Assembly: GCF_013283365.1 (NCBI RefSeq)
Contig: NZ_WBYM01000005.1
Coordinates: forward strand, 124,001-188,000
Direction: 5' to 3'
Length of the DNA stretch: 64,000 bases
From: Marinobacterium sp. xm-d-530
Lineage (GTDB): Bacteria; Pseudomonadota; Gammaproteobacteria; Pseudomonadales; Balneatricaceae
In this document: piece after piece, positions 22,184-32,437 of the stretch
Numbering within the stretch: position 1 is the stretch's first letter
Layout: each line of letters starts with the position of its first letter
The notes under the pieces: generated by a model
The model's input: only the letters and a program-made list of their open reading frames with translations
Databases searched by the model: none
Told to the model about the DNA's origin: nothing
Position numbers and translations under genes: made by a program

Positions 22184-23788
22184 ATGTCTACATACAAACA
22201 AGAGATTGAAGCTCAACAAGCGACTTGTAACCAGTACGGCGGCACTTGGTCAGCAATCAATGCTGAATCTGCTGCACGCATGAAACTTCAGAACCGTTTC
22301 CACTCGGGTCTAGATATCGCTAAATACACTGCAGCGATCATGCGCAAAGATATGGCTGATTACGATGCTGATACATCTAAATACACTCAGTCTCTAGGTT
22401 GCTGGCACGGTTTCATCGGTCAACAGAAACTAATCTCTATCAAGAAGCACTTCGGTTCTACTGACAAGCGCTACCTTTACCTATCTGGCTGGATGGTTGC
22501 GGCTCTACGTTCAGAGTTCGGTCCACTTCCTGACCAATCAATGCACGAGAAAACGTCTGTGCCAATGCTTATCGAAGAGCTTTACACCTTCCTTAAGCAA
22601 GCGGATGCGTGGGAACTTAACCACCTTTACCGTGAGCTAGACGCTGCACGTGACGCTGGCAACAACACTAAAGAGCAAGAGATCATCGCTAAGATCGATA
22701 GCTTCGAGACTCACATCGTTCCAATCATTGCTGATATCGATGCTGGTTTCGGTAACGCTGAAGCAACTTACCTGCTAGCTAAGAAAATGATCGAAGCCGG
22801 TGCATGTTGTATCCAGCTAGAGAACCAGGTTTCTGATGAGAAACAGTGTGGTCACCAGGACGGTAAAGTTACTGTACCTCACTCTGACTTCCTAGCTAAG
22901 ATCAACGCTGTACGTTACGCATTCCTTGAACTTGGCGTAGATGACGGTGTAATCGTTGCACGTACTGACTCTCTAGGTGCTGGCCTAACTAAGCAGATCG
23001 CTGTGACTAACGAGCCAGGCGACCTAGGTGACCTTTACAACAGCTTCCTAGATGGCGACGTAATCAACGGTCCTGAAGACATCAACAACGGTGATGTAGT
23101 CGTTAAAGCGAACGGCCAACTAATGAAGCCTAAGCGTCTTCAGTCTGGCCTATTCCAGTTCAAAGCGGGTTCAGGCGAAGACCGTGTTGTTCTTGACTGT
23201 ATCACGTCACTACAAAACGGTGCTGACCTTCTATGGATCGAAACTGAAAAACCACACGTTCAGCAGATCGCTGGCATGGTTAACCGCATCCGTGAAGTGA
23301 TTCCAAATGCGAAACTTGTTTACAACAACTCACCTTCGTTCAACTGGACTCTAAACTTCCGTCAGCAAGTGTTTGATGCTTGGACTGCTGAAGGTAAAGA
23401 TGTTTCAGCCTACGATCGCGCTAAACTAATGAGTGCTGATTACGATGAAACAGATCTAGGTAAAGAAGCGGACGCTAAAATCCAGAGCTTCCAGGCTGAT
23501 GCATCACGTGAAGCGGGTATTTTCCACCACCTCATCACGCTACCGACTTACCACACGGCTGCTCTATCAACTGATAACCTAGCGAAAGGTTACTTCGGTG
23601 ACGAAGGCATGCTTGCATACGCAGGCGGCGTTCAGCGTAAAGAGATCCGTCAGGGTATCGCGACTGTTAAGCACCAGGACATGGCTGGTTCTAACATCGG
23701 CGACGACCACAAAGAGTACTTCGCAGGTGATGCGGCTCTTAAAGCAGGCGGTAAAGACAACACAATGAACCAGTTCGCTAACGTTTAA
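22184..23788 (+). CDS. aceA: Isocitrate lyase (long pseudomonad-type)
   Basis: First enzyme of the glyoxylate shunt, splitting isocitrate to succinate and glyoxylate for growth on acetate and fatty acids. The 534 residues belong to the long subgroup (about 530, versus 434 in E. coli). The catalytic loop reads KQCGH at residues 220-224 with Cys222, instead of KKCGH, as in the Pseudomonas enzyme. The metal/substrate segment IADIDAGFGNAEATYLL and the SPSFNWTLNF loop are present. A strong terminator follows. Codon use looks optimised, suggesting high expression. Confidence 0.97.
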   Translation: MSTYKQEIEAQQATCNQYGGTWSAINAESAARMKLQNRFHSGLDIAKYTAAIMRKDMADYDADTSKYTQSLGCWHGFIGQQKLISIKKHFGSTDKRYLYLSGWMVAALRSEFGPLPDQSMHEKTSVPMLIEELYTFLKQADAWELNHLYRELDAARDAGNNTKEQEIIAKIDSFETHIVPIIADIDAGFGNAEATYLLAKKMIEAGACCIQLENQVSDEKQCGHQDGKVTVPHSDFLAKINAVRYAFLELGVDDGVIVARTDSLGAGLTKQIAVTNEPGDLGDLYNSFLDGDVINGPEDINNGDVVVKANGQLMKPKRLQSGLFQFKAGSGEDRVVLDCITSLQNGADLLWIETEKPHVQQIAGMVNRIREVIPNAKLVYNNSPSFNWTLNFRQQVFDAWTAEGKDVSAYDRAKLMSADYDETDLGKEADAKIQSFQADASREAGIFHHLITLPTYHTAALSTDNLAKGYFGDEGMLAYAGGVQRKEIRQGIATVKHQDMAGSNIGDDHKEYFAGDAALKAGGKDNTMNQFANV

Positions 23789-23806
23789 TCGTTAGACACT
23801 GCTCAC

Positions 23807-23836
23807 AAAAAACGCGCCTTCGGGCGCGTTTTTTTT
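23807..23836 (+). terminator. Rho-independent terminator of aceA
   Basis: Stem CGCGCC / GGCGCG extended by A-T pairs, TTCG tetraloop, and eight T's, 18 bases after the stop. Confidence 0.96.
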
Positions 23837-24006
23837 CTTATAAAAACCTAGATAAGACCAAATTGGTATAAATTCAGAGGGCCTCACTTCTTAAACTCCA
23901 ACTATAATGAGTTTATAACAAACCGAAAAAGCCGAAGAGACACAGATTAGATGGCACAAAATTTGCTAAGAATAGTGTTCTTATTAACGCTTAATTACTC
24001 ATAAGT

Positions 24007-27000
24007 ATGCAGTCTATGAATTCACATCTAAGCAATCTGTTACGCCACCCAATCTACTCACTGGCTTTAGCGTTATTCGTCGGATTGGCCAGTGCTGGGT
24101 TGACCCCCATACTTTTCTTCGACGCTTCTCATCGTGTTACTTGGTTCGATATTGGACTGTTTTCACCCGTGGTGCTTGTCGCGGCCTCGGCAATAGCGTC
24201 TAAAAGCCTAATCCTGCGTAATCGCCAAATTGGGCTCTACCTTTTGGGGTATCTCCCACTCCTTTGGCATCTGACAGCTGAATCACTAGAGCAAACACTT
24301 ATCAAAGGGGTCATTGTTGCCATTGTGGTTACCGTCGTTGTGCACACTAGCACCCCCATTTTTGATGACTGGAAGAGAGAGAGCCGAAGCAGGCGTTTAC
24401 TGGGTGTGCTTTCGGTTATCATCGGATCGCTTTTCATAGCTTATCTTGATGGAAAACTCAGTTACTTTGGCTTTGCTGAACAGTTCTTACCGGCCTTTAT
24501 CGCGATCTTAAGTGCCCGAATCTTCATCACTTGGCTAAACATCGATAAAACAGAGAGAGAGCCTTTTCAGATCTCTCATCTCATTCCGGTTGCACTCTTC
24601 ATTGGACAATTACTCTTTGTAAACCTAGCACCCGACGCGTTTTTGAGGCCGGGCATTGTCATATCCCTTGCCCTACTCGCTGCTGCTATCACTCTACCCT
24701 ACAGGTTATTCTGTCTCTTTTTGCCAATTGCCTTGCTACTGAACGCTGTAGAGTTTTCTATCAGTCCTTATACCCAAGCAATCGTAACCGATCGTGTTCT
24801 GCTTACATTGGCCGTGGTTACACTCGTTAGCAGCTTAATCGCAGTTAACATTCAACAGCTAAGGCAGTCTAAACAGAGACTTCTCCAAAACAGTTCTCTA
24901 TTAGAGCAAGCCGTTAACCGCTTCGAGAAAGTATCCGCTGTTACAGAGATCGCTCTTTTCGAGCAGATGGATGCGCAAGGTTCTTTATGGAGTAACCAAC
25001 AACTAAACAATTTGTTGGGCATTGATCAACAGACCAATCTTTCATTGCAGGCACTTTTAGACAAGATATCCATTAACGACCAACCGCTACGAGTTGAAGA
25101 TCTAACACCTTTTGACGACCAACCCTACAGAGCAATGGTCAACCTTAATGACAATTCAACCACTGCCAAAAAAGTATTATTGACGGTTAATGCCGATAAA
25201 CAAGGTTTTCTATTTGGTTCACTGATTGATCAAACTGATACGCTTGAACGTGGACTGATAGCTCTAAAGGCTAAGCGTCGAGCAGAGCAATTTGAGAAGA
25301 TCAGTACAGCATTAATGCAGACATTGGAACAGGCGGCTGAAAAGTCAGGTTTCGATCTGGCCACAGTGCACCAAGAGTCAGAGACTATCCACTTCGCTTT
25401 CAAGGGTTATAGCGTTAATTTTCCCTCTACCGATTTTGCAGTTCATCAATTAGTAGAGAGAGTAAAACCATCGCACAAAGAGGCAATTAACTATCTCTTA
25501 CAGGGCAAAATTGACAGCTGCGAAATTCCATTAAACCTTTCGAAAACTGAAACCATTTGGTGGAAAATCGACCGTATTGGCGTTGACCCTGAGAACAATG
25601 ACAACCTGTTTATTCAAGATATAAGCTTGGAGAAACGAAACCAAGATAGAGTTTTGAAGTCTCGATCTGATGCAGAACTGGCCATTCGAAAACTCAACAT
25701 CACGACAGATACATCGGGCATTGGTCTCTTTGAGATAGACCCAATCAATGAAAAAGTGCGTCCATCTGCAACCTTGCGAGAGATACTAGATTTACCGGTT
25801 AGTGAATTTATCTCTATTAAGGGATTTTTAGGCCTCTTCGACGAAGAAAATGATAGTGAATTTAAATCGACACTTTTGAATTTGTATACCTTCAAAGGAC
25901 CTAAACATTTTAACGTCACAATAGATAGTCAAAATGGTAAACGCTATTTTGATATTACAATGACCAGTCAGGGGTTATTGTCGGTTGACCGGCAAATCCT
26001 TGGTAGCATAATTGAAACAACAGATCGACAGAGGCTCATAGAGGAGTCAAAAGAACTCTTGCACCAGGCAAACCTATCGTTTGTTCAACTTCAGGAGCGC
26101 TTTGAGAGTGAAAAACGGCTATTTGGCATTATTGCACATGAGATTAGAACACCCGTCTCAGCAATAAAAATGATGCTTGAAGATGATAGCGACCACAGCC
26201 TAGAGATCAATCAGAGTGTAAACCATCTATTGAATCTAATAGATGATCTTCGAAATGTTGTTAAACCTGAACAGCAAACTGCAAGACAGAGAAAAACCGG
26301 TCGCATTTCACAAACTTTGCTAGAAGTGTGTAACTCAATGCAAATCTCAGCCAAAGAGGCTCAAATTGATCTAGTTGTGTCAGAGTTGGACTGGGAAGAC
26401 CCTGAAACCTATTTTGACACGACCTCGCTTAAGCAGATGCTGATCAACTTTTTGCGCAACGCTTTTATTCATAGCGAGGCTAGCCAGGTTTCTGTTGATC
26501 TCTACAGACCGACGATCGACACCAACATCGTCAACTACACCATTAAAATAAGTGATAACGGACAGGGGATTCCGAAGGAGTATCAAGCCAATATATTTAA
26601 TGCCTACTATCGCGGTGACTCAAAAGCGGATGGCAGCGGTATTGGCCTGTATCTCTGTAGGCAAATTGCCCATGAATTGGGCGGCACTATCCAATACGAA
26701 GATACCCCTGGTGGTGGCGCTACCTTCTTGATCAATCTAGCCGTGGATCTTATCTCAACGGACTCTGGCACTAGCGAGCTCGATTCACAGAAAACTTCAG
26801 AACCAAAAGAATCAACACAATCGACTAAGGCTTTGGACCTTACCAATAAGCGCGTTCTGGTCGCTGAAGACAATCTAATGATTCGCACGCTTACCAAAAA
26901 AATGATTGAGGGTCTTGGAGCCGAGGTGGTTGCCCAGGAAGATGGTCAGTTAGCTCTCGCTGCGGCTAAAGAGGGCGACTTTGACCTAGTAGTGACGGAT

Positions 27001-27216
27001 ATTTTCATGCCAAACCTCGATGGATATGGCTTAGTGTCAGCGCTTCGTGAGATCGGTTTTTCCGGACCTATTGTCGGCGTGTCAGCCGCCACAATCGGTG
27101 AAGAGCGTGATCGATTAATCGAAGCCGGCGCTTCTGCGGCACTGGCAAAACCTATCTCTGTAGAAAAATTGACGGAAGCATTACAATCCATAGATCAACA
27201 AAACCAGAGTCTATGA
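24007..27216 (+). CDS. Membrane hybrid sensor histidine kinase with C-terminal receiver
   Basis: 1069 residues. About nine membrane helices fill residues 15-280, like a MASE-type sensory module. A coiled coil (about 285-310) and two PAS-like regions follow (about 310-400 and 555-670). HisKA has the phospho-acceptor His711 in [18 protein letters not shown], and the ATPase has [21 protein letters not shown] and [12 protein letters not shown]. The receiver has Asp998 in [12 protein letters not shown] and lysine in LAKPIS. The ligand is unknown. The TGA is one base before the ATG of the FAH-type hydrolase, so the two genes are almost certainly co-translated. Confidence 0.9.
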   Translation: MQSMNSHLSNLLRHPIYSLALALFVGLASAGLTPILFFDASHRVTWFDIGLFSPVVLVAASAIASKSLILRNRQIGLYLLGYLPLLWHLTAESLEQTLIKGVIVAIVVTVVVHTSTPIFDDWKRESRSRRLLGVLSVIIGSLFIAYLDGKLSYFGFAEQFLPAFIAILSARIFITWLNIDKTEREPFQISHLIPVALFIGQLLFVNLAPDAFLRPGIVISLALLAAAITLPYRLFCLFLPIALLLNAVEFSISPYTQAIVTDRVLLTLAVVTLVSSLIAVNIQQLRQSKQRLLQNSSLLEQAVNRFEKVSAVTEIALFEQMDAQGSLWSNQQLNNLLGIDQQTNLSLQALLDKISINDQPLRVEDLTPFDDQPYRAMVNLNDNSTTAKKVLLTVNADKQGFLFGSLIDQTDTLERGLIALKAKRRAEQFEKISTALMQTLEQAAEKSGFDLATVHQESETIHFAFKGYSVNFPSTDFAVHQLVERVKPSHKEAINYLLQGKIDSCEIPLNLSKTETIWWKIDRIGVDPENNDNLFIQDISLEKRNQDRVLKSRSDAELAIRKLNITTDTSGIGLFEIDPINEKVRPSATLREILDLPVSEFISIKGFLGLFDEENDSEFKSTLLNLYTFKGPKHFNVTIDSQNGKRYFDITMTSQGLLSVDRQILGSIIETTDRQRLIEESKELLHQANLSFVQLQERFESEKRLFGIIAHEIRTPVSAIKMMLEDDSDHSLEINQSVNHLLNLIDDLRNVVKPEQQTARQRKTGRISQTLLEVCNSMQISAKEAQIDLVVSELDWEDPETYFDTTSLKQMLINFLRNAFIHSEASQVSVDLYRPTIDTNIVNYTIKISDNGQGIPKEYQANIFNAYYRGDSKADGSGIGLYLCRQIAHELGGTIQYEDTPGGGATFLINLAVDLISTDSGTSELDSQKTSEPKESTQSTKALDLTNKRVLVAEDNLMIRTLTKKMIEGLGAEVVAQEDGQLALAAAKEGDFDLVVTDIFMPNLDGYGLVSALREIGFSGPIVGVSAATIGEERDRLIEAGASAALAKPISVEKLTEALQSIDQQNQSL

Positions 27217-27217
27217 T

Positions 27218-27916
27218 ATGCCGGATAGTTATCTATTTACGCCTCGCCCAGTCACCGCTTTAACGATTCGCGGTGACGAACGTCAATTTCCTGTGAATCG
27301 CATCTTTTGTGTTGGCCGAAGCTATCAAGCGCATGCGGCCGAGATGGGCGATAAGATTGATAAAACCACACAAGAGCCCTTCTACTTCATTAAAGACCTT
27401 AACGCCATTCAGGCGTCAGGAACCGATCTACCCTACCCTCCAGGAACCGAAGATCTACACTACGAGATGGAGTGGGTCGTCGCGATCGATCAACCGGGCT
27501 TTGAGGTTGATGAAGAGAGAGCGGAAGCGATGATCTATGGTTACGCCTGTGGGTTAGACATGACACGCCGCGATCTGCAGCAGAAAGGCAAAGACAAACG
27601 TCGCCCTTGGGATCTAGGTAAAAACTTTGAAGGCGGTGCCATCATTACCGACCTGGTTCCAAAATCGGTCACAGGAGTGCTTGAACGTGGCAGAATCGAA
27701 CTGCGTGTGAATGGTGAAACCAAGCAGACAGCTGACATCTCTGATCTGATCTGGTCACCCGCAGAGTTGGTCATGCACCTCTCTAAATATTACCACTTAC
27801 AGCCGGGTGATCTTATCTACACCGGTACCCCAGAAGGAGTGGGCCCCGTTGTCAAAGGTGACCGTATCGAAGGCAGTGTTGAAGGTGTGGGCTCAATTTC
27901 ACTTAACATCGTATAA
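27218..27916 (+). CDS. Fumarylacetoacetate hydrolase (FAH) family protein
   Basis: 232-residue FAH-fold hydrolase or decarboxylase acting on acylpyruvate-type substrates. The metal-binding acidic cluster is [12 protein letters not shown] with the later aspartate in [31 protein letters not shown] and [12 protein letters not shown] are standard family segments. The DMTRRDLQ and C-terminal parts resemble fumarylpyruvate hydrolases of gentisate pathways, but no gentisate gene is nearby and housekeeping roles (oxaloacetate tautomerase-like) are equally possible. It starts one base after the upstream hybrid kinase. Confidence 0.88.
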   Translation: MPDSYLFTPRPVTALTIRGDERQFPVNRIFCVGRSYQAHAAEMGDKIDKTTQEPFYFIKDLNAIQASGTDLPYPPGTEDLHYEMEWVVAIDQPGFEVDEERAEAMIYGYACGLDMTRRDLQQKGKDKRRPWDLGKNFEGGAIITDLVPKSVTGVLERGRIELRVNGETKQTADISDLIWSPAELVMHLSKYYHLQPGDLIYTGTPEGVGPVVKGDRIEGSVEGVGSISLNIV

Positions 27917-27952
27917 CGAATTATTAATACCCTCTCAAAAGGAGATAGTGAT

Positions 27953-28141
27953 ATGAAATGTAATGTCGGTGGAATGGATCGCGCTCTGCGCATTATTGTC
28001 GGTTTAATCCTGATTGGATTGGCCTTCACAGAGACAGTGGGTAGCTGGGGTTACATTGGTGTAGTACCGCTGTTAACCGGTGTGTTTGGATTTTGTGGTG
28101 CTTACACACTGTTCGGACTGAACAGCTGTAAAACCAAGTAA
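27953..28141 (+). CDS. Small DUF2892-type inner-membrane protein
   Basis: 62 residues with two hydrophobic helices (about 12-27 and 33-55) and three cysteines (Cys3, Cys48, Cys58). The N-terminus CNVGGMDRALRIIVGLILIG and the end FGFCGAYTLFGLNSCKTK match the DUF2892 domain, the membrane part of the YgaP sulfurtransferase. A strong ribosome-binding site (AAGGAGA) precedes the ATG. Function is unknown; handling of sulfur species has been suggested for relatives fused to rhodanese. Confidence 0.85.
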   Translation: MKCNVGGMDRALRIIVGLILIGLAFTETVGSWGYIGVVPLLTGVFGFCGAYTLFGLNSCKTK

Positions 28142-28151
28142 CACTTCATGG

Positions 28152-28367
28152 GTTGGAGCGGTCTTTCAAAGGCCGCGATTATCGCCTCATCTTCGATAAG
28201 GCTCCAACATCAATTCAAAGCTTTAAGCGTTGGAGCGATCTCACAGAGGTCGCGAAAAAGGCATCGCCTCATCTTCGATAAGGCTCCAACATCAATTCAA
28301 AGCTTTAAGCGTTGGAGCGGTCTTTCAAAGGCCGCGATTATCGCCTCATCTTCGATAAGGCTCCAAC
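28152..28367 (+). repeat. Three-unit REP-like (family B) array
   Basis: Three units (28152-28209, 28229-28290, 28311-28367), each a head-to-head pair of hairpins starting GTTGGAGC and ending GCTCCAAC, separated by an identical 20-base linker containing TCAATTCAAAGCTTTAAGC. Units 1 and 3 have GCGGTCTT pairing AAGGCCGC; unit 2 has GCGATCTC pairing GAGGTCGC. The array ends before the baiN 3' end. Confidence 0.9.
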
Positions 28368-28384
28368 AATTGAACTTAACTTGC

Positions 28385-29569
28385 CTAAACAACTTCGCCG
28401 GCGGCATTTCCTGATGCCCAAGCCCACTGGAAATTATGCCCGCCCAAGTGCCCTGTCACATCCAACGACTCACCGATAAAGTAGAGGCCTGATACGCTTT
28501 TTACTTCCATGGTTTTCTGGGAGATGGCCTGAGTATCTACCCCACCAATGGTCACTTCAGCTGTACGATAGCCTTCGGTTCCCGATGGTTTCACCCGCCA
28601 TTGAGTCAGTTGCTTGGTGAGCGCTTCAATTTTCTCATTGGAGAAGTCACCCACTGCCCCAGCAAAGCCCCAGATTGAGCACAATACCTGAGCCAATCGC
28701 TTACTCATGTATTCACTGAGCACACGCTCAATGCTCTGTTTTGGAGTCGCTTGTCGAGCCTCTTTAAGTTGCTCGTCAATATCAATACCGGGAAGCAGAT
28801 CAATTTCAACACTTTGACCTGGCTGCCAATAGCTCGAGATCTGAAGAACCCCAGGGCCGCTTATGCCTCGATGAGTAAACAGAATAGGTTCCAAAAAGCT
28901 CATACCCGCACAACTGACACGCGCATTTTGTGCAGTCCCAGAGAGCTCTTTGAGTGGTGTTAAAATGTCAGGCTGCAGCGTAAATGGGACCAGTGCGGCG
29001 CGGCGAGGGGTAACCGGTAGGTCAAACTGTTCGGCCACATCATAAGCAAAGCCGGTCGCACCACCATTAGGGATGGAGAGTCCGCCTGTTGCAATAACCA
29101 ACGACTCACATTGAATTGAATCAGCCGAGGTTTCTACGAGAAAACCATGCTCATTTTGTGTAAGCGAATGGACACTCACCTCTGTCTCAATCTTTACACC
29201 CGCCCAATCGCACTCAGTGGTGAGCATCGTCAGAATCTCTTTACTGGATTCATTACAGAAGAGCTGGCCTGGGGTCTTCTCGTGGTACTCAATCCCATGA
29301 CGATCGACCATATCGACAAAGTGTTGCGGTGTATAACGACTCAATGCCGATTTGCAGAAGTGGGGGTTATTCGATAGAAAATTGGCCGGTGTTGAGTGAA
29401 GGTGGGTGAAGTTACAACGCCCTCCTCCTGACATTAAAATCTTACGCCCGACTTTTTTAGTGTGTTCCAACACTAGAACAGAACGGCCACGATAGCCAGC
29501 CGTTAATGCACACATCAGACCGGACGCACCGGCACCTATAATTACGACATCAACCCTGCGTTTACTCAT
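28385..29569 (-). CDS. BaiN/HI0933-family flavoprotein
   Basis: 394-residue FAD-dependent oxidoreductase of the HI0933/YhiN family. The FAD motif is VVIIGAGASGLMCALTAG, GRKILMSGGGRCNFTHL is the family hallmark, and the C-terminal FAD loop is GLYFIGESLDVTGHLGGHNFQWAWASG. Members include 2-enoate-type reductases in bile-acid degraders and proteins annotated aminoacetone oxidases; the role here is not known. It overlaps the upstream small basic gene by 4 bases. Confidence 0.9.
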   Translation of the reverse strand: MSKRRVDVVIIGAGASGLMCALTAGYRGRSVLVLEHTKKVGRKILMSGGGRCNFTHLHSTPANFLSNNPHFCKSALSRYTPQHFVDMVDRHGIEYHEKTPGQLFCNESSKEILTMLTTECDWAGVKIETEVSVHSLTQNEHGFLVETSADSIQCESLVIATGGLSIPNGGATGFAYDVAEQFDLPVTPRRAALVPFTLQPDILTPLKELSGTAQNARVSCAGMSFLEPILFTHRGISGPGVLQISSYWQPGQSVEIDLLPGIDIDEQLKEARQATPKQSIERVLSEYMSKRLAQVLCSIWGFAGAVGDFSNEKIEALTKQLTQWRVKPSGTEGYRTAEVTIGGVDTQAISQKTMEVKSVSGLYFIGESLDVTGHLGGHNFQWAWASGNAAGEVV

Positions 29570-29892
29570 TCGCTGTCGCTGGTCTGCTCGCGGCTGTTAT
29601 CGGCTTTTTCAGCGCTCTCTTTGTCAGCGTTGTATTGACGGATCTTATCCGCTAAGCGGCCACCCTTGCGCTCACCACGACGGCCGGCCTCGGTATCACG
29701 CTCAATTGCTGATTTAGTCGGTTTCGCATTAATACGTTTCTGATCAACCGACACATGCTTTTTCTTCTGTTTTTGCGCACGCTGTTTTCGGCTCTCATAG
29801 CTGTCGGGGTCGGCTAGACGCTCCTGCTTACGGGGCGTTTTATCCAGCACGATTTTGTTAGCCATGCGCTTCTGCTTTTTTAAACGGGTCAC
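29566..29892 (-). CDS. Small highly basic hypothetical protein in the ylqF operon
   Basis: 108 residues, no hydrophobic segment, about 30 percent Lys plus Arg, with long disordered charged stretches (RKQRAQKQKKKHVSVDQKR) and an acidic tail (NSREQTSDSE). I do not recognise a family. ATGA overlaps at both ends tie it to the ribosome-assembly GTPase gene upstream and baiN downstream, which supports it as a real gene. A basic, unstructured protein here may bind rRNA or ribosomes; that is inference from composition and location only. Confidence 0.75.
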   Translation of the reverse strand: MTRLKKQKRMANKIVLDKTPRKQERLADPDSYESRKQRAQKQKKKHVSVDQKRINAKPTKSAIERDTEAGRRGERKGGRLADKIRQYNADKESAEKADNSREQTSDSE

Positions 29893-30803
29893 TTAGAACT
29901 CTCCTCTGCCTTGGCCGCTTCTTCGGCCTCTTGGGCAGCTAATTCAGCGGCAATACGATCTTTCTCTTGCCACTCTTCCACTGTTTCAAAACTGATGCGC
30001 CCTAGCTTACCACCGCGCATCTCGTTCATTAGTATCTCGGCCGCCTTGTGTATATCGACCACACCACCGGGTCGCAAGCAGCCTCGTTTACGGCCTATTT
30101 GATCCAATAAGCCTTCACCTAACTCCGGCAGCTCTTTCAGTTTATAACGCTCTACTAGTCGCTCAGGGTAAGCATTAAGGATGAAGTTAGCACCATAGAC
30201 GGCCACCTGATCATAATCGATCGCAGTATCTTTAATTGCACCGCTGACCGCCAACCGGTATCCAGAGTCTTGGTCTTCAATTTTTGGCCACAAGATACCG
30301 GGAGTATCCGACAGAGCCATCCCCTGAAATACACTGTAGCGTTTATTCGCTTTAGTCACGGCAGGTTCATTACCCACTTTGGCAATGCGTCGGCCTAAAA
30401 GAGCATTGATCAGAGTCGACTTACCCACATTAGGAATGCCCATGATCATGGCACGCACTGGGCGATCTTTGTTAGCACGGGCAGGCACGGCATCTTTACA
30501 GATTTGCGGAATCGACTTGATGGTTCTCTTATCACTTGTCGTTAACTCGATGGCCGTAATGCCCTCTTGCGCATTGAACTCCTGCAACCAAGCCTTGGTT
30601 TTGTCGGGATCTGCCAGATCGGATTTATTCAGAATTTTAAGAACAGGTTTGCCTCGACGTAACGAGGTCACCAAGGGGTTCTCGCTTGAGCGAGGCAAGC
30701 GTGCATCCAACACTTCAATAACAATGTCGACCTCATCCATAAGTTGCGCAATCTCTTTACGCGCTTTATGCATGTGACCGGGAAACCAGTTAATACGTTC
30801 CAT
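29889..30803 (-). CDS. ylqF: Ribosome biogenesis GTPase YlqF/RbgA family
   Basis: 304-residue circularly permuted GTPase acting in late 50S assembly in relatives. The permuted order is visible: G4 ILNKSDLADPD comes first, then G1 GIPNVGKSTLINALLG, and G3 SDTPG after. The N-terminus WFPGHMHKARKEI is the family signature. The C-terminal RNA-binding region has LPELGEGLLDQIGRKRGCLRPGGVVD. The last 15 residues are alanine/glutamate-rich. Confidence 0.94.
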   Translation of the reverse strand: MERINWFPGHMHKARKEIAQLMDEVDIVIEVLDARLPRSSENPLVTSLRRGKPVLKILNKSDLADPDKTKAWLQEFNAQEGITAIELTTSDKRTIKSIPQICKDAVPARANKDRPVRAMIMGIPNVGKSTLINALLGRRIAKVGNEPAVTKANKRYSVFQGMALSDTPGILWPKIEDQDSGYRLAVSGAIKDTAIDYDQVAVYGANFILNAYPERLVERYKLKELPELGEGLLDQIGRKRGCLRPGGVVDIHKAAEILMNEMRGGKLGRISFETVEEWQEKDRIAAELAAQEAEEAAKAEESSK

Positions 30804-30863
30804 AATGACCTATGCCTTTAAGTTGGGCGCATTATACCTGTTTATTAAGAATGAATCAGAGAC

Positions 30864-30902
30864 AAAAAAACCGGAGCCCCTTTCGGTGACTCCGGTTTTT
30901 TT
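30864..30902. terminator. Bidirectional terminator between gap and ylqF
   Basis: Stem ACCGGAG / CTCCGGT flanked by seven A's on one side and seven T's on the other, with an inner loop that can pair further. It lies just after the gap stop on the minus strand. Confidence 0.9.
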
Positions 30903-30914
30903 ACAAAAGAGTGA

Positions 30915-32339
30915 TTACTCTTGTGGGAAAGCCTTAAGCGTACAATTAGTTATCTCACGCGCTAGACGGATAACCTGACAGCTGTAGCCGTACTCGTTAT
31001 CGTACCAAACGTAGAGAACACAGCTCTTACCGCTTGAGATAGTGGCCAATGCATCGACAACACCTGCAGCACGTGAGCCGACAAAGTCGCTCGAAACCGC
31101 TTCAGGTGAGTTAGAGTAGTCAACCTGCTTCTGAAGATCAGAGTGCAACGCCACTTCACGAAGGTAGTCATTCAAAGACTCACGCTCAGTCTCTTTCTCT
31201 AGGTTCAGGTTAAGGATCGCCATAGAGACGTTCGGTGTCGGAACACGGATCGCGTTACCAGTTAGCTTACCTTCCAATTGTGGAAGCGCTTTAGAGACCG
31301 CCTTTGCTGCACCCGTTTCAGAGATAACCATGTTAAGCGCTGCTGCGCGGCCACGGCGATCACCTTTGTGGTAGTTATCGATCAAGTTCTGGTCGTTAGT
31401 GTATGAGTGAACGGTCTCAACGTGACCATTAGCAACACCGTACTTGTCATCAATCGCTTTAAGGACAGGCGTAATGGCGTTAGTGGTACACGAAGCAGCC
31501 GATAAGATTTTATCCGATGCATCGATGTCACCATGGTTAACACCCATAACGATGTTTTTGATGCCTTTACCTGGTGCTGTAAGGATAACGCGATCAACAC
31601 CTTTAGATTGAAGGTGAAGCGCTAAGCCTTTGTCATCACGCCAGATACCGGTGTTATCAATCACAAGAGCGTTATTAATACCGTACTGCGTGTAATCAAC
31701 TTGATCTGGGCCATCGGCGAAGATCACTTTGATCGCATTACCGTTAACGATCAGGGAGTTCGTTGCTTCATCAACTTGGATAGTGCCTTTGAACGAACCG
31801 TGAACTGAGTCACGACGCAACAAACTTGCACGCTTCTCTAGGTCGTTATCGGCTTTGCCCTTACGTACAACAATCGCGCGCAGACGCAGCGTGTGACCTG
31901 CACCCGAGCGGTTCAACATGAATCGAGCCAGTAGACGACCAATGCGACCGAAGCCGTATAGGACGACGTCTTGACCACCAGTATCTTCTGTTGATGCGCC
32001 AGCAAGTTCAGACTCTAAATAATCATTCAAATCCGCTGCACCCGATTTACGGAAATTAACAGCCAATTTACCGATGTCGATGTGTGCGTTGCGGATGCCC
32101 ATTTGAGACACCTTCTCAAGTACTGGGAAGGTATCTACGACTGAAAGCTCTTCACCCTCAACCTGACGAACGTAACGGTGATCTTTAAGTAGATCGATCA
32201 CAGATTTACGAACAGACAGTTGGCCGAAAACAGAAATTTCAACGTTTGATTCACGGTACAAACGACCAACCACAGGGACCATCGCTTCGGCGATCGATTC
32301 ACGAGCATTCCACTCTGCTAGCATCAGTTCTTGAGACAC
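30915..32339 (-). CDS. gap: Glyceraldehyde-3-phosphate dehydrogenase, long N-extended form
   Basis: 474 residues. A 125-residue N-terminal extension of unknown function (AEWNARESIAEAMVPVVGRL) precedes the NAD-binding domain that starts VVLYGFGRIGRLLARFML. The active-site nucleophile is Cys284 in SAASCTTNAITPV, and WYDNEYGYSCQVIRLA is the C-terminal NAD-site motif. This long class occurs in pseudomonads and vibrios beside shorter GAPDHs. It would oxidise the glyceraldehyde 3-phosphate released by the ED aldolase encoded 15 kb away, or act in gluconeogenesis. Single-gene unit with a terminator. Confidence 0.95.
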   Translation of the reverse strand: MSQELMLAEWNARESIAEAMVPVVGRLYRESNVEISVFGQLSVRKSVIDLLKDHRYVRQVEGEELSVVDTFPVLEKVSQMGIRNAHIDIGKLAVNFRKSGAADLNDYLESELAGASTEDTGGQDVVLYGFGRIGRLLARFMLNRSGAGHTLRLRAIVVRKGKADNDLEKRASLLRRDSVHGSFKGTIQVDEATNSLIVNGNAIKVIFADGPDQVDYTQYGINNALVIDNTGIWRDDKGLALHLQSKGVDRVILTAPGKGIKNIVMGVNHGDIDASDKILSAASCTTNAITPVLKAIDDKYGVANGHVETVHSYTNDQNLIDNYHKGDRRGRAAALNMVISETGAAKAVSKALPQLEGKLTGNAIRVPTPNVSMAILNLNLEKETERESLNDYLREVALHSDLQKQVDYSNSPEAVSSDFVGSRAAGVVDALATISSGKSCVLYVWYDNEYGYSCQVIRLAREITNCTLKAFPQE

Positions 32340-32419
32340 AGCACACTCCTTTATAAAGGTTAAGTAACCCGTTAATTATGACACAGATTGAAATAAAGGA
32401 TATACAACTTACTGTTCAT

Positions 32420-32437
32420 AAGTTATTGATATAACTT
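32420..32437. promoter_or_regulatory. Palindrome in the gap upstream region
   Basis: AAGTTATTGATATAACTT has 7-bp perfect arms around TGAT, 81 bases before the gap start. A direct repeat of the half-site CTACAA (32460-32465 and 32468-32473) lies further upstream; the same half-site builds the aceA and zwf palindromes. Either could be an operator. The evidence is the symmetry alone. Confidence 0.4.

Noticed and set aside
28148-28414. 88-residue plus-strand frame
   Set aside because: It translates the three-unit REP array and enters the baiN 3' end; no ribosome-binding site and no independent composition.
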